Below, piece by piece: positions 1 through 9,371 of a DNA stretch of 64,000 bases (positions are counted from its first letter, which is position 1; the number at the start of each line of letters is the position of its first letter). Source of the DNA: Alkalibacterium putridalgicola (GTDB lineage Bacteria; Bacillota; Bacilli; Lactobacillales; Carnobacteriaceae_A); assembly GCF_900109825.1 (NCBI RefSeq), contig NZ_FOBL01000011.1:17072-81071 (forward strand), given 5' to 3'. Made by a program: the position numbers and the translations under genes. The notes beneath the pieces are model-generated. The model was not told the DNA's origin. It saw only the letters and a program-made list of their open reading frames with translations, and searched no databases.

Positions 1-180
1 CAGGCAGATGGCGACGGTGACTTTGGCATGATCGCTTCGGGGTATCTGGAAGGGTCCACTGTGGATCTGGCACAGAGCATCACGGATATGATGATGTCTC
101 AGCGTGCTTATTCAATGAATTCAAAAGTTATGCAAAGTACGGATGAAATCTATTCGCTGATAAATCAGTTTAATTCATAG
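1..180 (+). CDS. Flagellar hook-basal body rod protein, C-terminal fragment (FlgG/FlhO/FlhP family)
   Basis: The window opens inside this gene; 59 codons remain before the TAG. The fragment contains GYLEGSTVDLAQSITDMMMS followed by QRAYSMNSK and an STDEI segment. This is the usual C-terminal coiled helix of flagellar rod and hook proteins (Flg_bbr_C), through which these axial proteins pack into the rod. Which rod protein it is (FlgG, FlhO or FlhP type) cannot be decided without the N-terminus. The FtsE-like gene follows 27 bp downstream on the same strand with no terminator between, so the two are probably co-transcribed. It is direct evidence that the organism is flagellated. Confidence 0.85.
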   Translation, partial: QADGDGDFGMIASGYLEGSTVDLAQSITDMMMSQRAYSMNSKVMQSTDEIYSLINQFNS

Positions 181-207
181 GAGATAAAGGATAAGGAAGG
201 GTAGTCG

Positions 208-927
208 ATGATTCGATTAAAAAACATCTCACATATGTATGATGAATTTGACGGGTATATTGTGAAGGACATTTCGTGTGATATCGAACAAGGTGAATTT
301 GTTTATCTGACCGGCCCAGCCAGATCGGGCAAAACGACCTTCCTGAAAATCATCAGTGGACAACTGAAGGCAAGCAAAGGCCTGCTGAGTGTTCATTCAC
401 ACTACGTCAACAAAATGAAAAGAAGGAAAGCGTACCTTTTAAAAAGACAAATCGGTGCTGTTTTTTTGGACCTGGAGTTCCTTATGGATAAAACCGTGTA
501 TGAGAATGTCGCTTATGTTCTGGAAGTGATAGAATATCCGTCTTCAGATCTGGAAGAACGGGTCCTGGATACGTTAGCTCTAGTGGGATTGAAATATAAA
601 GCGCTGGATGCCTTCTCAAACTGTACGCTGGAAGAGAGACGACGTATCGCGATAGCCCGGGCGATCGTTCATGATCCAAGCATACTGGTGGTCGATGAAC
701 CGACCAGAGGCTTGGATTATAAACCGGAGATCAATATGCTGAACCTTTTACATAAGCTGAACAAACAGGGAATGACTGTTGTCATGGCTACTCAGAAACA
801 GGAACTGATCGAACGGATGCCTGCCAGGATGCTGGAGATGGAAAAAGGAAAAGTCATACGGGATCGTTCAAAGAATCATATGCTTTTCATTTTAAGTAAC
901 AAAATGGGAGAATATTATATAAGTTGA
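208..927 (+). CDS. FtsE-like ABC ATPase with degenerate catalytic motifs
   Basis: A 239-residue single ABC domain that follows FtsE over its whole length (FVYLTGP near residue 31, KTVYENVAYVLEVI near 95). Walker A is GPARSGKT (36-43) and Walker B with the catalytic Glu is ILVVDEP (159-165). Other motifs are altered: the Q-loop Gln is Leu87 (VFLDL), the LSGGEQQR signature is CTLEERRR (139-146), and the H-switch His is Gln196 (ATQKQ). FtsE normally works with the membrane protein FtsX to control cell-wall hydrolases; no ftsX lies here. ATP may be bound but efficient hydrolysis looks doubtful. Its place behind a flagellar gene suggests a motility-linked role, which is inference. Ribosome site GGAAGGG precedes the ATG. 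Confidence 0.75.
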   Translation: MIRLKNISHMYDEFDGYIVKDISCDIEQGEFVYLTGPARSGKTTFLKIISGQLKASKGLLSVHSHYVNKMKRRKAYLLKRQIGAVFLDLEFLMDKTVYENVAYVLEVIEYPSSDLEERVLDTLALVGLKYKALDAFSNCTLEERRRIAIARAIVHDPSILVVDEPTRGLDYKPEINMLNLLHKLNKQGMTVVMATQKQELIERMPARMLEMEKGKVIRDRSKNHMLFILSNKMGEYYIS

Positions 928-956
928 CCCCCGCTCATCTGAGCAGGGGTCTGTTT
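926..956 (+). terminator. Rho-independent terminator after the FtsE-like gene
   Basis: The arms GACCCC and GGGGTC, with an inner GCTCA/TGAGC pairing, form a GC-rich hairpin overlapping the stop codon. TGTTTTC follows. It separates two convergent genes and may also serve the minus-strand gene. Confidence 0.8.
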
Positions 957-994
957 TCTATTTAAGTAGACATGTTATATCTCTATGCCGAATC

Positions 995-1597
995 CTAATG
1001 GGTGAATTGGCGGTAAACCGACCGGATAGGTCTAAGGTAGCGTCGGCGAGAGAATTCGGATGTCGACATGGTTTGAATCAGTTCAGGATACTTCTGAAGA
1101 TGACCGTCATATATACAGACTGGATGAACAGCTTCGACAACATCTTTTGGATGCATCAGACTTGGATGCATATAAGGAGACAAAATACCTGCTGATTGTA
1201 AAAGTGTAGCGACAAACTCTGAACAGAAGAAATGACCGGATCGTTCCCAGGAATAGTGAAAGTAGGCCGGCACTAGACCCAGCAAGTTGTAATGCCAGTC
1301 AAGTGGGTATGTTTCGAAAAATTTGAGATGCAGAGCGATCTTCTGCCATTCTTCCTCCGTCACAGAAAGGGCATGGACGCGTCCCAGTGACTGGCTGTAA
1401 AAGGCATGACTGAAATCTTCTTTAGCGAATCCGGCAATCAGCGGATTATTCGGCTGGCGTCGCCCAAAACTGTAGACACTGGATAGAGAAGCATCTAAAG
1501 CAATGGATAAATGATTATACGGATATTTACTGAACAAACGAATACCTTGACTCAGTACTGTGGAATTTTTTGTTTCAATAAGAAAGATGTTTGGCAT
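995..1597 (-). CDS. YiiX-like permuted papain-fold hydrolase (NlpC/P60 superfamily)
   Basis: A 200-residue soluble protein. An N-terminal His in YNHLSIALD (near residue 29) and a later Cys in FFCSEFVATLLQ (near residue 124) match the inverted His-then-Cys order of circularly permuted NlpC/P60 proteins such as YiiX/YebB. Members are thought to be amidases or thioesterases acting on wall or lipid substrates; the substrate here is unknown. There is no signal peptide, so it is probably cytoplasmic. GTGAGGGAA lies 6 nt upstream of the ATG. It is monocistronic and converges on the FtsE-like gene. Confidence 0.65.
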   Translation of the reverse strand: MPNIFLIETKNSTVLSQGIRLFSKYPYNHLSIALDASLSSVYSFGRRQPNNPLIAGFAKEDFSHAFYSQSLGRVHALSVTEEEWQKIALHLKFFETYPLDWHYNLLGLVPAYFHYSWERSGHFFCSEFVATLLQSAGILSPYMHPSLMHPKDVVEAVHPVCIYDGHLQKYPELIQTMSTSEFSRRRYLRPIRSVYRQFTH

Positions 1598-2295
1598 TGA
1601 TTTTCCCTCACGATTGAACGTTTTTTAGTTTAAAGTTAAGATGCCATCTAGTAGATTTGAACGGTGTTCTCCTCATTGAGCGGGTCTTTACGATAGAATG
1701 ATCGTATTAATATGTAACACAGCATCAACTTACATTGTATACCAACTAGGTGGTACTTGTATACATAGAGTTGTATAAAGAACCTGGATTTATATTTCTC
1801 TGATTTGTATCAGACAGCAAAAACCAGCAGATATCGATCAAGTCAGATAACTTTTAAACTACTGATCGGCTGGACTGTGGTAAGGTTTTGGCTATGTCAT
1901 CACCCTGGTGAACACCAGCAGGTTTTATTGCTTTTTGTTGTGCCAACTCCCGTATCGTCCATTAACCAGCAGGCCATATTTGTTGCTTAATTGTCACACT
2001 GAACAGAATCAACGATATGGGCAGGCATAAAAATACCATGATACTGACCGCTGGATGGATTTTATTAAATAGGAAGGAAGTAGAATGCCTTTCTATATCC
2101 TTCTGAAAAAAACAAGGTGATTGAGAGGGTACTACATAAGGTTTATAGTGCCTGCCCTAGGGATTACAAAAAACCGAGATTGGATTAAGTCATTAAAGTA
2201 TGAACAAGTCATCGATGCTTTTAAGATGAGCGAGCGATACTGATCCCAGGAATGACTGCTTAAGGTATTCATCCTTTATACCGATCCCTTAAGAA
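1598..2295. other. 700-bp intergenic stretch with no recognisable gene
   Basis: No open frame here has a convincing ribosome site or protein-like composition. The longest, at 1805-1990, lacks both. Short inverted repeats are present, for example CTGGTG/CACCAG around 1905-1918 and a GTATACCA...TGGTAC pairing near 1737-1755. The CCAGCAG word recurs near 1824, 1915 and 1976 without regular spacing. The stretch separates two minus-strand genes. It could be a decayed gene or an unrecognised RNA. Confidence 0.4.
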
Positions 2296-2335
2296 AAGGC
2301 TGAGGACCCTCAACGGGCCTCAGCCTTCCTTTTTG
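2296..2335. terminator. Bidirectional rho-independent terminator
   Basis: AAGGCTGAGG (2296-2305) pairs perfectly with CCTCAGCCTT (2318-2327), with a further CCC/GGG inside the loop. A T-run follows on the plus strand. It lies immediately 3' of the minus-strand chemoreceptor gene. Confidence 0.8.
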
Positions 2336-2338
2336 AAT

Positions 2339-3955
2339 TTAAAGGGTCGGAGCTGCTTTTCTCTTAAAGTTGAACCATGCCTTTTGATAGCGCGTTTCTT
2401 CTATCGCTTTATCTTCTTTTTTATCACCTTGTAAACGCCGGATCAGCGGACTCAATTTCTCTACTTCAAGAGATAGAGATTGTGCGATCTCTGTTGTTTC
2501 TTTGATCAGGGCCAGTTGTTTAACTGACTGATCATCTGCGGTTTCTGTTGTCTGTTCGGTTGCTTCAGCGATTTCCTGCATGATATCCAGAGATTCCAAT
2601 ATACGCTGGGCATTCTGTGAGATAGCGGAAGAGGTGGATGCAGTCTCTTTGATGTCGCTGTCCAGTTGGTCGACAGCCTTCAGTATATACTCAAATTTAG
2701 TTTCAGTCAGACTGACACTGTTCAAACTGTCGGTCATTTTTGTTTCACCGATACCTACAGAAATTTTTGCTTCTGTACTATCCAGCTGGATCGCCTGGAC
2801 TATCTCAGCAACTTTCCCCACAGCTTCATCTGTTTGTTCTGAAAGTTTTCTGACTTCATTTGCCACCACGGCAAACCCTTTTCCAGCAGCACCGGCTTGG
2901 GCAGCTTCAATGGCTGCATTTAACGCAAGTAAGTTCGTTTTTTCTGAAATAGCAGAAATGACCGTGATGATGCTGTCGATTTCCTTTGACCGACTGTCCA
3001 GTGACTCGACGACGAGTTTGACCTGCTGAAAAGCTTCTGATAAATTCGCCATTTCTTTGGTCGTCTGTTCAACCAGTGTAAAACCTTCTGTTGACTCGTT
3101 CGTCATGACTTTAGAAGAATTTAAAATACTTTCAGTATTCTGTTCGATCGTTTTGATAGATGACGAGAAAGAATCAAGAACAGTTTGACTTTGCTGAGCC
3201 TGATCGACCTGTTTTTTAGAACCTGAACGAATATTGAGGATGGAGGATTTCACATCTTCACTGCTGGCTTGTGTCTGGACAGCATTTTGTGCTAACTGTT
3301 TTGCGGTCGAATCGACACGGTTATTTGTATCGCTCAACTGAGAAATAATGGATCGAATCGTTTCTTCATTAGTTTTATTCTTGGTCTCAAAGGCTTTGAC
3401 TTGTTTCTGATTGGAAGCGATCTGCCAGATGACAGCACCTGCAGTCAAAATCAGGAAGGTTGCATGGATGATCACCATAATAAATGAATAACTGCCGGGC
3501 CCGTAGACAAAGAGTGTAGCCGGGAAGTAAAAATACCCCAGTAAATGCTGAACGATGAAAATAATACTCATCAATGATACAAGCGGGATCGAGTTATAGT
3601 AAGCCATCATGGCGATGACCATGAAAATCCCAAAATGATATTCAACAGAACCCATGCCTCCCATGATCATGCTGATAACTGAGAAAGTTAAAGACAACGT
3701 AACGAGAGAGGGGATGACTTTGGCAGCATTCTGAGTGAAAGCAAGGAATGCTGCTGAAAGTAACAAAACAAGCGGAATAGCCAAAAACAGCCCATTGACT
3801 ACATTATAATATGCCGGCAGCATAAATGAATCCTGACTGTTGCCTGTACCGTGAGTCATGTTTCCTATCCAATTCAATCGATGAAACAGATGGACCAGAA
3901 AATTCAGTCCGAATGTGATAGATGCCAGACCAATCATTAATTTATTTTTATTCAT
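2339..3955 (-). CDS. Methyl-accepting chemotaxis protein
   Basis: A 538-residue chemoreceptor. The first ~190 residues hold about six hydrophobic segments and no periplasmic-type ligand domain, so it probably senses through the membrane. A long coiled-coil signalling domain follows. Its conserved hairpin tip (about 338-375) contains [18 protein letters not shown] and [18 protein letters not shown], the CheA/CheW contact region. The start was set at the ATG at 3955, which has AAGGACGG about 5 nt upstream; an ATG 42 nt further upstream lacks a site. A sigma-D-like promoter lies about 50 bp upstream. Confidence 0.93.
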   Translation of the reverse strand: MNKNKLMIGLASITFGLNFLVHLFHRLNWIGNMTHGTGNSQDSFMLPAYYNVVNGLFLAIPLVLLLSAAFLAFTQNAAKVIPSLVTLSLTFSVISMIMGGMGSVEYHFGIFMVIAMMAYYNSIPLVSLMSIIFIVQHLLGYFYFPATLFVYGPGSYSFIMVIIHATFLILTAGAVIWQIASNQKQVKAFETKNKTNEETIRSIISQLSDTNNRVDSTAKQLAQNAVQTQASSEDVKSSILNIRSGSKKQVDQAQQSQTVLDSFSSSIKTIEQNTESILNSSKVMTNESTEGFTLVEQTTKEMANLSEAFQQVKLVVESLDSRSKEIDSIITVISAISEKTNLLALNAAIEAAQAGAAGKGFAVVANEVRKLSEQTDEAVGKVAEIVQAIQLDSTEAKISVGIGETKMTDSLNSVSLTETKFEYILKAVDQLDSDIKETASTSSAISQNAQRILESLDIMQEIAEATEQTTETADDQSVKQLALIKETTEIAQSLSLEVEKLSPLIRRLQGDKKEDKAIEETRYQKAWFNFKRKAAPTL

Positions 3956-4005
3956 ATAAACCGTCCTTTTCATTTTTATGCAAGTCTTGATGCTCAATAC
4001 AGTTA

Positions 4006-4031
4006 ATATCGGTCAGTTCTCTTCAAACTTA
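4006..4031 (-). promoter_or_regulatory. Sigma-D (FliA)-type promoter for the minus-strand chemoreceptor
   Basis: Read on the minus strand: TAAG, 14 nt, then ACCGATAT. The Gram-positive sigma-D consensus is TAAA-N15-GCCGATAT, so the -10 matches at seven of eight positions. The same geometry occurs before the second chemoreceptor at 5867-5892. Confidence 0.65.
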
Positions 4032-4115
4032 AGTCTGTGCATTTTAAGTTTAGGCCGTGTATACTGAACATATTACTACATAATTTTTATGTTTACTTAC
4101 TTCGGAGGGATTCGC

Positions 4116-5816
4116 ATGATTGAAAAATGGAACTTAAGTATGGAAGAAAGAAAGATATGGCTGACACTAGGGGGAAGTGTTTTTTTCTCATTCCTGCTGG
4201 CTGTCCTGGTCATTCTATTCGATACACGCATACTGATCGGCGTTGAATACCTTCCAAATTGGGCACTGACAAGTGTGGATCTAGCCAGAGAGATCCTGGG
4301 ACTGCTGGCCGGTTCGCTTCTCACAGTCGCTACCTTTACTTTCGGAACGATGCTGTCCATCGTTACACTTTACACATCCAACTTCAGTCCGCGGGCAACG
4401 GAAAACTTTCTTCTGAACCGTACATCCATGGAGACACTGGGTATTTTCTTAGGCGGCTTTATCTATTGCCTGGCTTCACTTTTCTTTATGCGAAGTTCTG
4501 AAGATGAATATCTAGTCATCTCAGCTACTATTGCTTTAGTTTATGCACTGGGAGCCGTTTTTACTTTCACCCGGTTCGTTTATACCAGTTCTGAATATAT
4601 TCAACTTGAAAAACTGATCCATAGATTATATAAAGAAGCCCAAGGTATCTATGATAACTATATTAAACGTTTTGAAAACTTTCACTCAATCAAACATCTG
4701 CCTGAAATGTCATATATGTACACGTTTGATATCCAAGCGACAAAGAGCGCTTACGTCGAACATATCGATTTCAATACATTGAAGAAAATTGCAGATGAAA
4801 AGGATGCAAATATAATCATCAACATACGCGTAGGATATTTTGTTACAGAAGATGAACCAATCATGGAAATCAAAACGAATCAGAACCTGACAGATGACAT
4901 GGAAGACATTACGAAAAGAGTGAATCGGAGCTTAAGCTTTGAATCAGAAAAATCGGCCATGTATGATCCGGATTATGCGCGTACAAAATTGACGGAAGTG
5001 GCTTTACGTGCTGTATCACCGGGCATCAACGACCCAAATACAGCCATCCATGTTCTTCACTACAAATCTTTACTCGAAAAAAGACTGGCAGGGATGCCAG
5101 GGAAGTATGTGATCTTTCATAATGAGGAAGAAGAAAATGATGAGCAAGCTAGCGAAAGTGATAATAATAGTAATGGAGAAGATTCTTCCTCTTCAAAAAA
5201 AAGCTCTTCAGGCCATAGCAGTGATCTGGATGACTCAGATAAAACAGGGATAAATCCTGAGGAAGCGGAGATTGAAGAAGAAAATAAAAATGACAAGACA
5301 GAGATCATTTCCAGCGATAGTGAAGAAGATAAAGAAAAAGCAGAAGATAGAGTTCGAGCAAAAAAAATCAAGGTCATCTCAGATGGGCAAGACACTGAAA
5401 ATAAAGAAGATAATGAAGATGAAAAAGACAATGAAACCGAACCGATTTCAGAAGGTAATGACAATAATAAAGAAGTGAAGGAGAAGCCTCAGACCAAAGA
5501 TAAAGAGAATCAGTATGAAAAAAGTGTATTCTACCGCTATAATGATTTTGCTGAAGATCTGCATTCAGGTTACTGGCAGCTGGTGTTTTATATGCAAAAA
5601 GATATTTCCGGTGTACATGCACTTTTCGAAGCCTTAAAGACCATCACTTATGCGGCTCATTTAGATAATCTAGGCTTTATTAAAGAATACAATGAATATT
5701 TATATAATATGACGTCGAAAAATTTTGCTGAAAGCTTCGATCAGAATATCATTGAAAGAGATTACGAGACGGTAAAAACCATTATCGAAAAGAAAAGAGT
5801 CGAATTGGAAGACTAG
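4116..5816 (+). CDS. DUF2254 family membrane protein with a long acidic insert
   Basis: A 566-residue protein. The first ~160 residues hold about four membrane segments with the family-typical LLAGSLLTVATFTFGTML. A soluble part follows, containing LRAVSPGINDPNTA, the DUF2254 hallmark. Between about residues 336 and 467 the family pattern is interrupted by ~130 residues made almost only of E, D, S, N and K; after it the DUF2254 C-terminus resumes (FAEDLHSGYWQLVFYMQ). Usual members are nearer 430 residues. Function is unknown. The ATG at 4116 is chosen because CGGAGGGA lies 5 nt before it. Transcribed divergently from the chemoreceptor. Confidence 0.8.
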   Translation: MIEKWNLSMEERKIWLTLGGSVFFSFLLAVLVILFDTRILIGVEYLPNWALTSVDLAREILGLLAGSLLTVATFTFGTMLSIVTLYTSNFSPRATENFLLNRTSMETLGIFLGGFIYCLASLFFMRSSEDEYLVISATIALVYALGAVFTFTRFVYTSSEYIQLEKLIHRLYKEAQGIYDNYIKRFENFHSIKHLPEMSYMYTFDIQATKSAYVEHIDFNTLKKIADEKDANIIINIRVGYFVTEDEPIMEIKTNQNLTDDMEDITKRVNRSLSFESEKSAMYDPDYARTKLTEVALRAVSPGINDPNTAIHVLHYKSLLEKRLAGMPGKYVIFHNEEEENDEQASESDNNSNGEDSSSSKKSSSGHSSDLDDSDKTGINPEEAEIEEENKNDKTEIISSDSEEDKEKAEDRVRAKKIKVISDGQDTENKEDNEDEKDNETEPISEGNDNNKEVKEKPQTKDKENQYEKSVFYRYNDFAEDLHSGYWQLVFYMQKDISGVHALFEALKTITYAAHLDNLGFIKEYNEYLYNMTSKNFAESFDQNIIERDYETVKTIIEKKRVELED

Positions 5817-5820
5817 ATTG

Positions 5821-5858
5821 AAAAAGACACATTTCTCAGAAATGTGTCTTTTTCTTTT
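5821..5858 (+). terminator. Rho-independent terminator after the DUF2254 gene
   Basis: AAAAAGACACATTT (5821-5834) pairs with AAATGTGTCTTTTT (5840-5853) around a 5-nt loop, followed by CTTTTC. Confidence 0.85.
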
Positions 5859-5866
5859 CCGTCCCT

Positions 5867-5892
5867 TAACTATAGATATTAGTTACCGATTA
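5867..5892 (+). promoter_or_regulatory. Sigma-D (FliA)-type promoter for the second chemoreceptor
   Basis: TAAC (5867-5870), 14 nt, then ACCGATTA (5885-5892), about 32 bp before the start codon. It has the same spacing and ACCGAT core as the promoter of the other chemoreceptor at 4006-4031. Confidence 0.65.
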
Positions 5893-5923
5893 TAATTAAT
5901 ATAAAAAGAATTGGGGGAATAAT

Positions 5924-7462
5924 ATGGAGACATCTCTACCTGCAAATACGCAGTCCATAAATGAAGACTCACTAAATACTAAAGAATCTTTAAAAGAAAA
6001 ATATAATCAAAAAGCTTCTAAATTACTGACACTGTTAAGTGCAGCCATTATCATCGCTGCTGTTCCTGTCGTCTACCTTTTCAGCCATTTAGACCTCATA
6101 CCAGTAGAAAGTTTTTGGAGATTTCTAATTTCAACAGCATTGATCAATACGTTTATTTACATAGTGTATAAGTTCTTTGTTAAGCGAAAAGAATCAAAGT
6201 ATATCATTGTTGCTTTGATGTTTACTCTACCGCTTATTATCAATGTAACACTAACTTCACCGATGGTTTGGACGATCCTTTTCATCTATATGTTCTTATC
6301 TTTACTTTACTTAGATAAAAAAGTTTATTATCTGGCCGGTGTGCTTGGATTGATAAATCTAGCGGCTATTGTTTACTTTGATCCGACTGCCGTAAGCGAT
6401 CCTCAAGAAATCGCAGTGATGTTCATCCTCTATCTTTTCAGTGCAGTCGCTGGTCTGTTCGTAGCAATCAATGGGGATAAACTTATCATTCAGATGGAAA
6501 CAACCACAGTAGAATCTGAAAATCAATCTAATAACTTAGTGGAAGTGATCAGAACTGCACAGGCGACGATCGATCAGCTCAATTCAAGTTCAGAATCATT
6601 AACTGATTCAAGTACATCCATCCTGCATGCGTCAAAAGAACTGGAAATCGCCATGGATGATATTGCCAGTTCGACCAGCAGTCAAGCAGAAGATACTGAG
6701 AATGGTGTCAATCACGTCGTAGAACTCGGAGAATTGCTGGGAAGGTATTCAAGTCATATGACCGAACTGCTGAATAAAACACAGTCAGCCAGTCATTTGA
6801 GAGAATCGAGTATGACGAATTTGAATTCACTGACAGGTAATACGGAACAGAGTATTAATAGTGTAGAGAAAATTGAAACGATGATTCGTTCGACTTCTGA
6901 TTCAGTAGATAAAATCGAAAAAGCTTCGACAGAAATCGCCAATATTTCTGAACAGACAAACCTGCTGGCCCTCAACGCTTCGATCGAAGCAGCTAGAGCG
7001 GGGGAAGAGGGTAAAGGCTTTGCTGTAGTGGCTGAAGAAATCAGAAAGCTGGCTGAAAAATCTTCTCGTTTCAATGAAGAAATTGTCGAAGTCATCCAGG
7101 ATCTAACTGAACAGGCTAAAGGTTCTGTCGGTGCTGTAGATAGGTTAAGCGAAATAACTACCGAGCAGCTGGCTAGTTTAAGTGATACCAACCATCAGTT
7201 CGATTCTTTATCTGAAGCGCTGGTCTCTTTAGAACACGTCATAACGCTTGTTTCAAAAGTAGGGGATAAAATGAAAGATAAAACAGATGGACTGATCGAG
7301 ATCATGCATAGTCTATCCGCTTCATCAGAGCAAAATGCCTCAACAACTGAAGAAATATCTGCTTCCATCAGTTCCACCAATACTGATCTGGCAGCCATCT
7401 CGAAGGAAATCGAAGTGATTTCTCAACAGATAAAAGACCTGGAAAACGTAACGAACCATTAA
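5924..7462 (+). CDS. Methyl-accepting chemotaxis protein
   Basis: A 512-residue chemoreceptor with a different, shorter membrane module: roughly 35-200 is hydrophobic with about six segments, and no extracellular ligand domain is visible. The signalling coiled coil carries [20 protein letters not shown] and [18 protein letters not shown] (about 345-380), the kinase-control tip. The EQ- and SS-rich flanks are plausible methylation helices. TTGGGGGAA lies 5 nt before the ATG. It stands alone behind a terminator and a sigma-D-like promoter, so it is probably expressed with the flagellar regulon. Confidence 0.93.
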   Translation: METSLPANTQSINEDSLNTKESLKEKYNQKASKLLTLLSAAIIIAAVPVVYLFSHLDLIPVESFWRFLISTALINTFIYIVYKFFVKRKESKYIIVALMFTLPLIINVTLTSPMVWTILFIYMFLSLLYLDKKVYYLAGVLGLINLAAIVYFDPTAVSDPQEIAVMFILYLFSAVAGLFVAINGDKLIIQMETTTVESENQSNNLVEVIRTAQATIDQLNSSSESLTDSSTSILHASKELEIAMDDIASSTSSQAEDTENGVNHVVELGELLGRYSSHMTELLNKTQSASHLRESSMTNLNSLTGNTEQSINSVEKIETMIRSTSDSVDKIEKASTEIANISEQTNLLALNASIEAARAGEEGKGFAVVAEEIRKLAEKSSRFNEEIVEVIQDLTEQAKGSVGAVDRLSEITTEQLASLSDTNHQFDSLSEALVSLEHVITLVSKVGDKMKDKTDGLIEIMHSLSASSEQNASTTEEISASISSTNTDLAAISKEIEVISQQIKDLENVTNH

Positions 7463-7608
7463 AATAGATACTTACTTCACAAAGATAATAGTGTATGATT
7501 ACATTATAGAGTGAAAGGCGTATCGCGGAATTAAAAAATTCAATAGTTAAAGAGAAACGATCCATATGGATTTGTTCACTTTGAGTATTGAGAGGAGTAA
7601 AAAGTAAT

Positions 7609-9201
7609 ATGATAAATCGCATACCATCATTACTAATAGGAACCTTACCGACTTTTTCAGAAAGTCCTTTATTAAAGTTTGTGGGTTTCAGTTTATATCT
7701 ACTCTTTCTTTATCTGGTCAGTAAAAAGATTCGTCCTTCATCTCATAAATTTTCTATCGTTGAAGATTCATTCAGTAATCGCAAGAATGAGTATACTGCA
7801 GGTGACGGGAAAAAGAACTGGCTCCAGAAACTGTTTAATAAATTCAATATTTTAAGCAAGCAGGAACGTGCTTTAATTGAAGATGTCGAACAGCACAAAA
7901 AGGAACTGCATCAGGTCACTTATTTTGATATGCTGACTCAGTTACCGAATCGGACTAAGCTCCATGATGATTTTAAAAAGAAAACCATGCAATATTCTAA
8001 AGAAGAAGTCACGATGGAAATGTCTATCTTTGTTTTGGATATCGATCGGTTTAGAACGATCAATGAATTATATGGTCGAGATGCGGGCGACAAAGTCTTG
8101 ATCAAAGTTACGCAGCGGCTTAGGAATCTTCTTGGCGAATCATCGCTCATTGCCCGTGAAAGCGAAGATGAGATTTTTATTTTGATCGAAAATATTGATG
8201 ATAAAAAGACGACAGAGACGGCGAGAGATATTGTCGACTTGTTCTCTAAACCGTTTAAAATCAATGACTACACGTTTTATGTGACTGCCAGCATAGGTAT
8301 CAGTCGCTATCCAGAAACGGCTCAGGATATCAACGCCCTGCTGCAGCAGGCTGAGATCGCAATGTATAAAGTCAAGCGGACCGGGAAAAATAACTATCAT
8401 GTTTTCATGATCGATGATGCAGCAGCTATCGAGAGAAAACGTCGTATCGAGTTTGGCTTAAAAGAAGCCTTGCTACATAATGAGTTGTACTTACTTTATC
8501 AGCCTAAGGTGAAAATAATCACTGGAGAAATTTATGGCGTGGAAGCTTTGCTCCGCTGGGAACATTCTATCCTAGGGCTGGTTTCTCCGGTCGAATTCAT
8601 TCCTATTGCAGAAGAATCTGGGATGATCAATGAGATAGGTTATTGGGTCATACATGAAGCTGTCAGGCAAACAAAAGAATGGCATAGAGAAGGGAAATAC
8701 CTCAGTGTCGCAGTCAATGTTTCTGCGCTGCAGTTTGAAGATCCGTATTTTGTCAAGCGTGTACAGAATGTACTGGAATTGTACGAGATGGAAGAACGCT
8801 ACTTGGTCGTGGAAATCACTGAAAGTGTCATGCAGAACGTGGATTATGCCAATAAAATCATCAAAGAGCTGCACGATATTGGAGTAAGTGTCGCGATCGA
8901 TGATTTCGGAACAGGCTATTCATCCTTAAGTGTACTGAATAATATGTTTATCGATACAGTTAAAATCGACAAGTCATTCATCGATCATGTCGTGACCAGA
9001 AAAAATACAGCATCATTGGTAAAAACGATCATTCAAATGAGTAAAAGCATGAATTTTAATACAGTCGCAGAAGGCATCGAGAGCATTGAACAATCGCTGT
9101 TCCTGAAAGAAAACAATTGTGAATTTGGTCAAGGCTATTACTTCAGTAAGCCTATCAGACCAGAAGAAGTTGTTAAGCTGATGACTAGTAAAAAACCGTG
9201 A
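7609..9201 (+). CDS. GGDEF-EAL protein: c-di-GMP phosphodiesterase with a degenerate cyclase domain
   Basis: A 530-residue protein with one N-terminal membrane helix (about 15-35), a GGDEF domain (about 100-270) and an EAL domain (about 285-525). The cyclase signature is replaced by SEDEI near residue 185, so it should not make c-di-GMP. The EAL domain keeps GVEALLRW (about 309-316), IDDFGTGYSSL (from 430), KIDKSFI and VAEGIES, the usual set for a working phosphodiesterase. The degenerate GGDEF part may instead bind GTP as a regulator. The ATG at 7609 is chosen for AGAGGAG 11 nt upstream; a TTG at 7588 lies before that site. The next gene is an active-looking cyclase. Confidence 0.88.
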   Translation: MINRIPSLLIGTLPTFSESPLLKFVGFSLYLLFLYLVSKKIRPSSHKFSIVEDSFSNRKNEYTAGDGKKNWLQKLFNKFNILSKQERALIEDVEQHKKELHQVTYFDMLTQLPNRTKLHDDFKKKTMQYSKEEVTMEMSIFVLDIDRFRTINELYGRDAGDKVLIKVTQRLRNLLGESSLIARESEDEIFILIENIDDKKTTETARDIVDLFSKPFKINDYTFYVTASIGISRYPETAQDINALLQQAEIAMYKVKRTGKNNYHVFMIDDAAAIERKRRIEFGLKEALLHNELYLLYQPKVKIITGEIYGVEALLRWEHSILGLVSPVEFIPIAEESGMINEIGYWVIHEAVRQTKEWHREGKYLSVAVNVSALQFEDPYFVKRVQNVLELYEMEERYLVVEITESVMQNVDYANKIIKELHDIGVSVAIDDFGTGYSSLSVLNNMFIDTVKIDKSFIDHVVTRKNTASLVKTIIQMSKSMNFNTVAEGIESIEQSLFLKENNCEFGQGYYFSKPIRPEEVVKLMTSKKP

Positions 9202-9226
9202 AGTTAGTATCTTCACGGTTTTTTAT
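9190..9226 (+). terminator. Rho-independent terminator between the EAL and GGDEF genes
   Basis: AAAAAACCGTGAAG (9190-9203) pairs perfectly with CTTCACGGTTTTTT (9211-9224) around a 7-nt loop. It isolates the phosphodiesterase gene from the cyclase-pilus operon. Confidence 0.88.
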
Positions 9227-9371
9227 CCACCTGGAATATGTGAAAGCGCTGTTATTTGTGAAAGAATATTTATCTATTTCTAATTCAAAGCGATTGACTA
9301 TTGGAGTGAATAAATATAAACTTATAATGTTATCTTCATCGTAGTCTAATAAAAAATAATGAGGTATTGAA

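Noticed and set aside
1805..1990. Open frame of 61 codons in the first large gap
   Set aside because: No ribosome site and composition unlike the surrounding genes.
5117..5464. Minus-strand frame opposite the acidic insert of the DUF2254 gene
   Set aside because: A Ser/Leu-rich shadow produced by the GAA/GAT-rich coding strand; no start signal.
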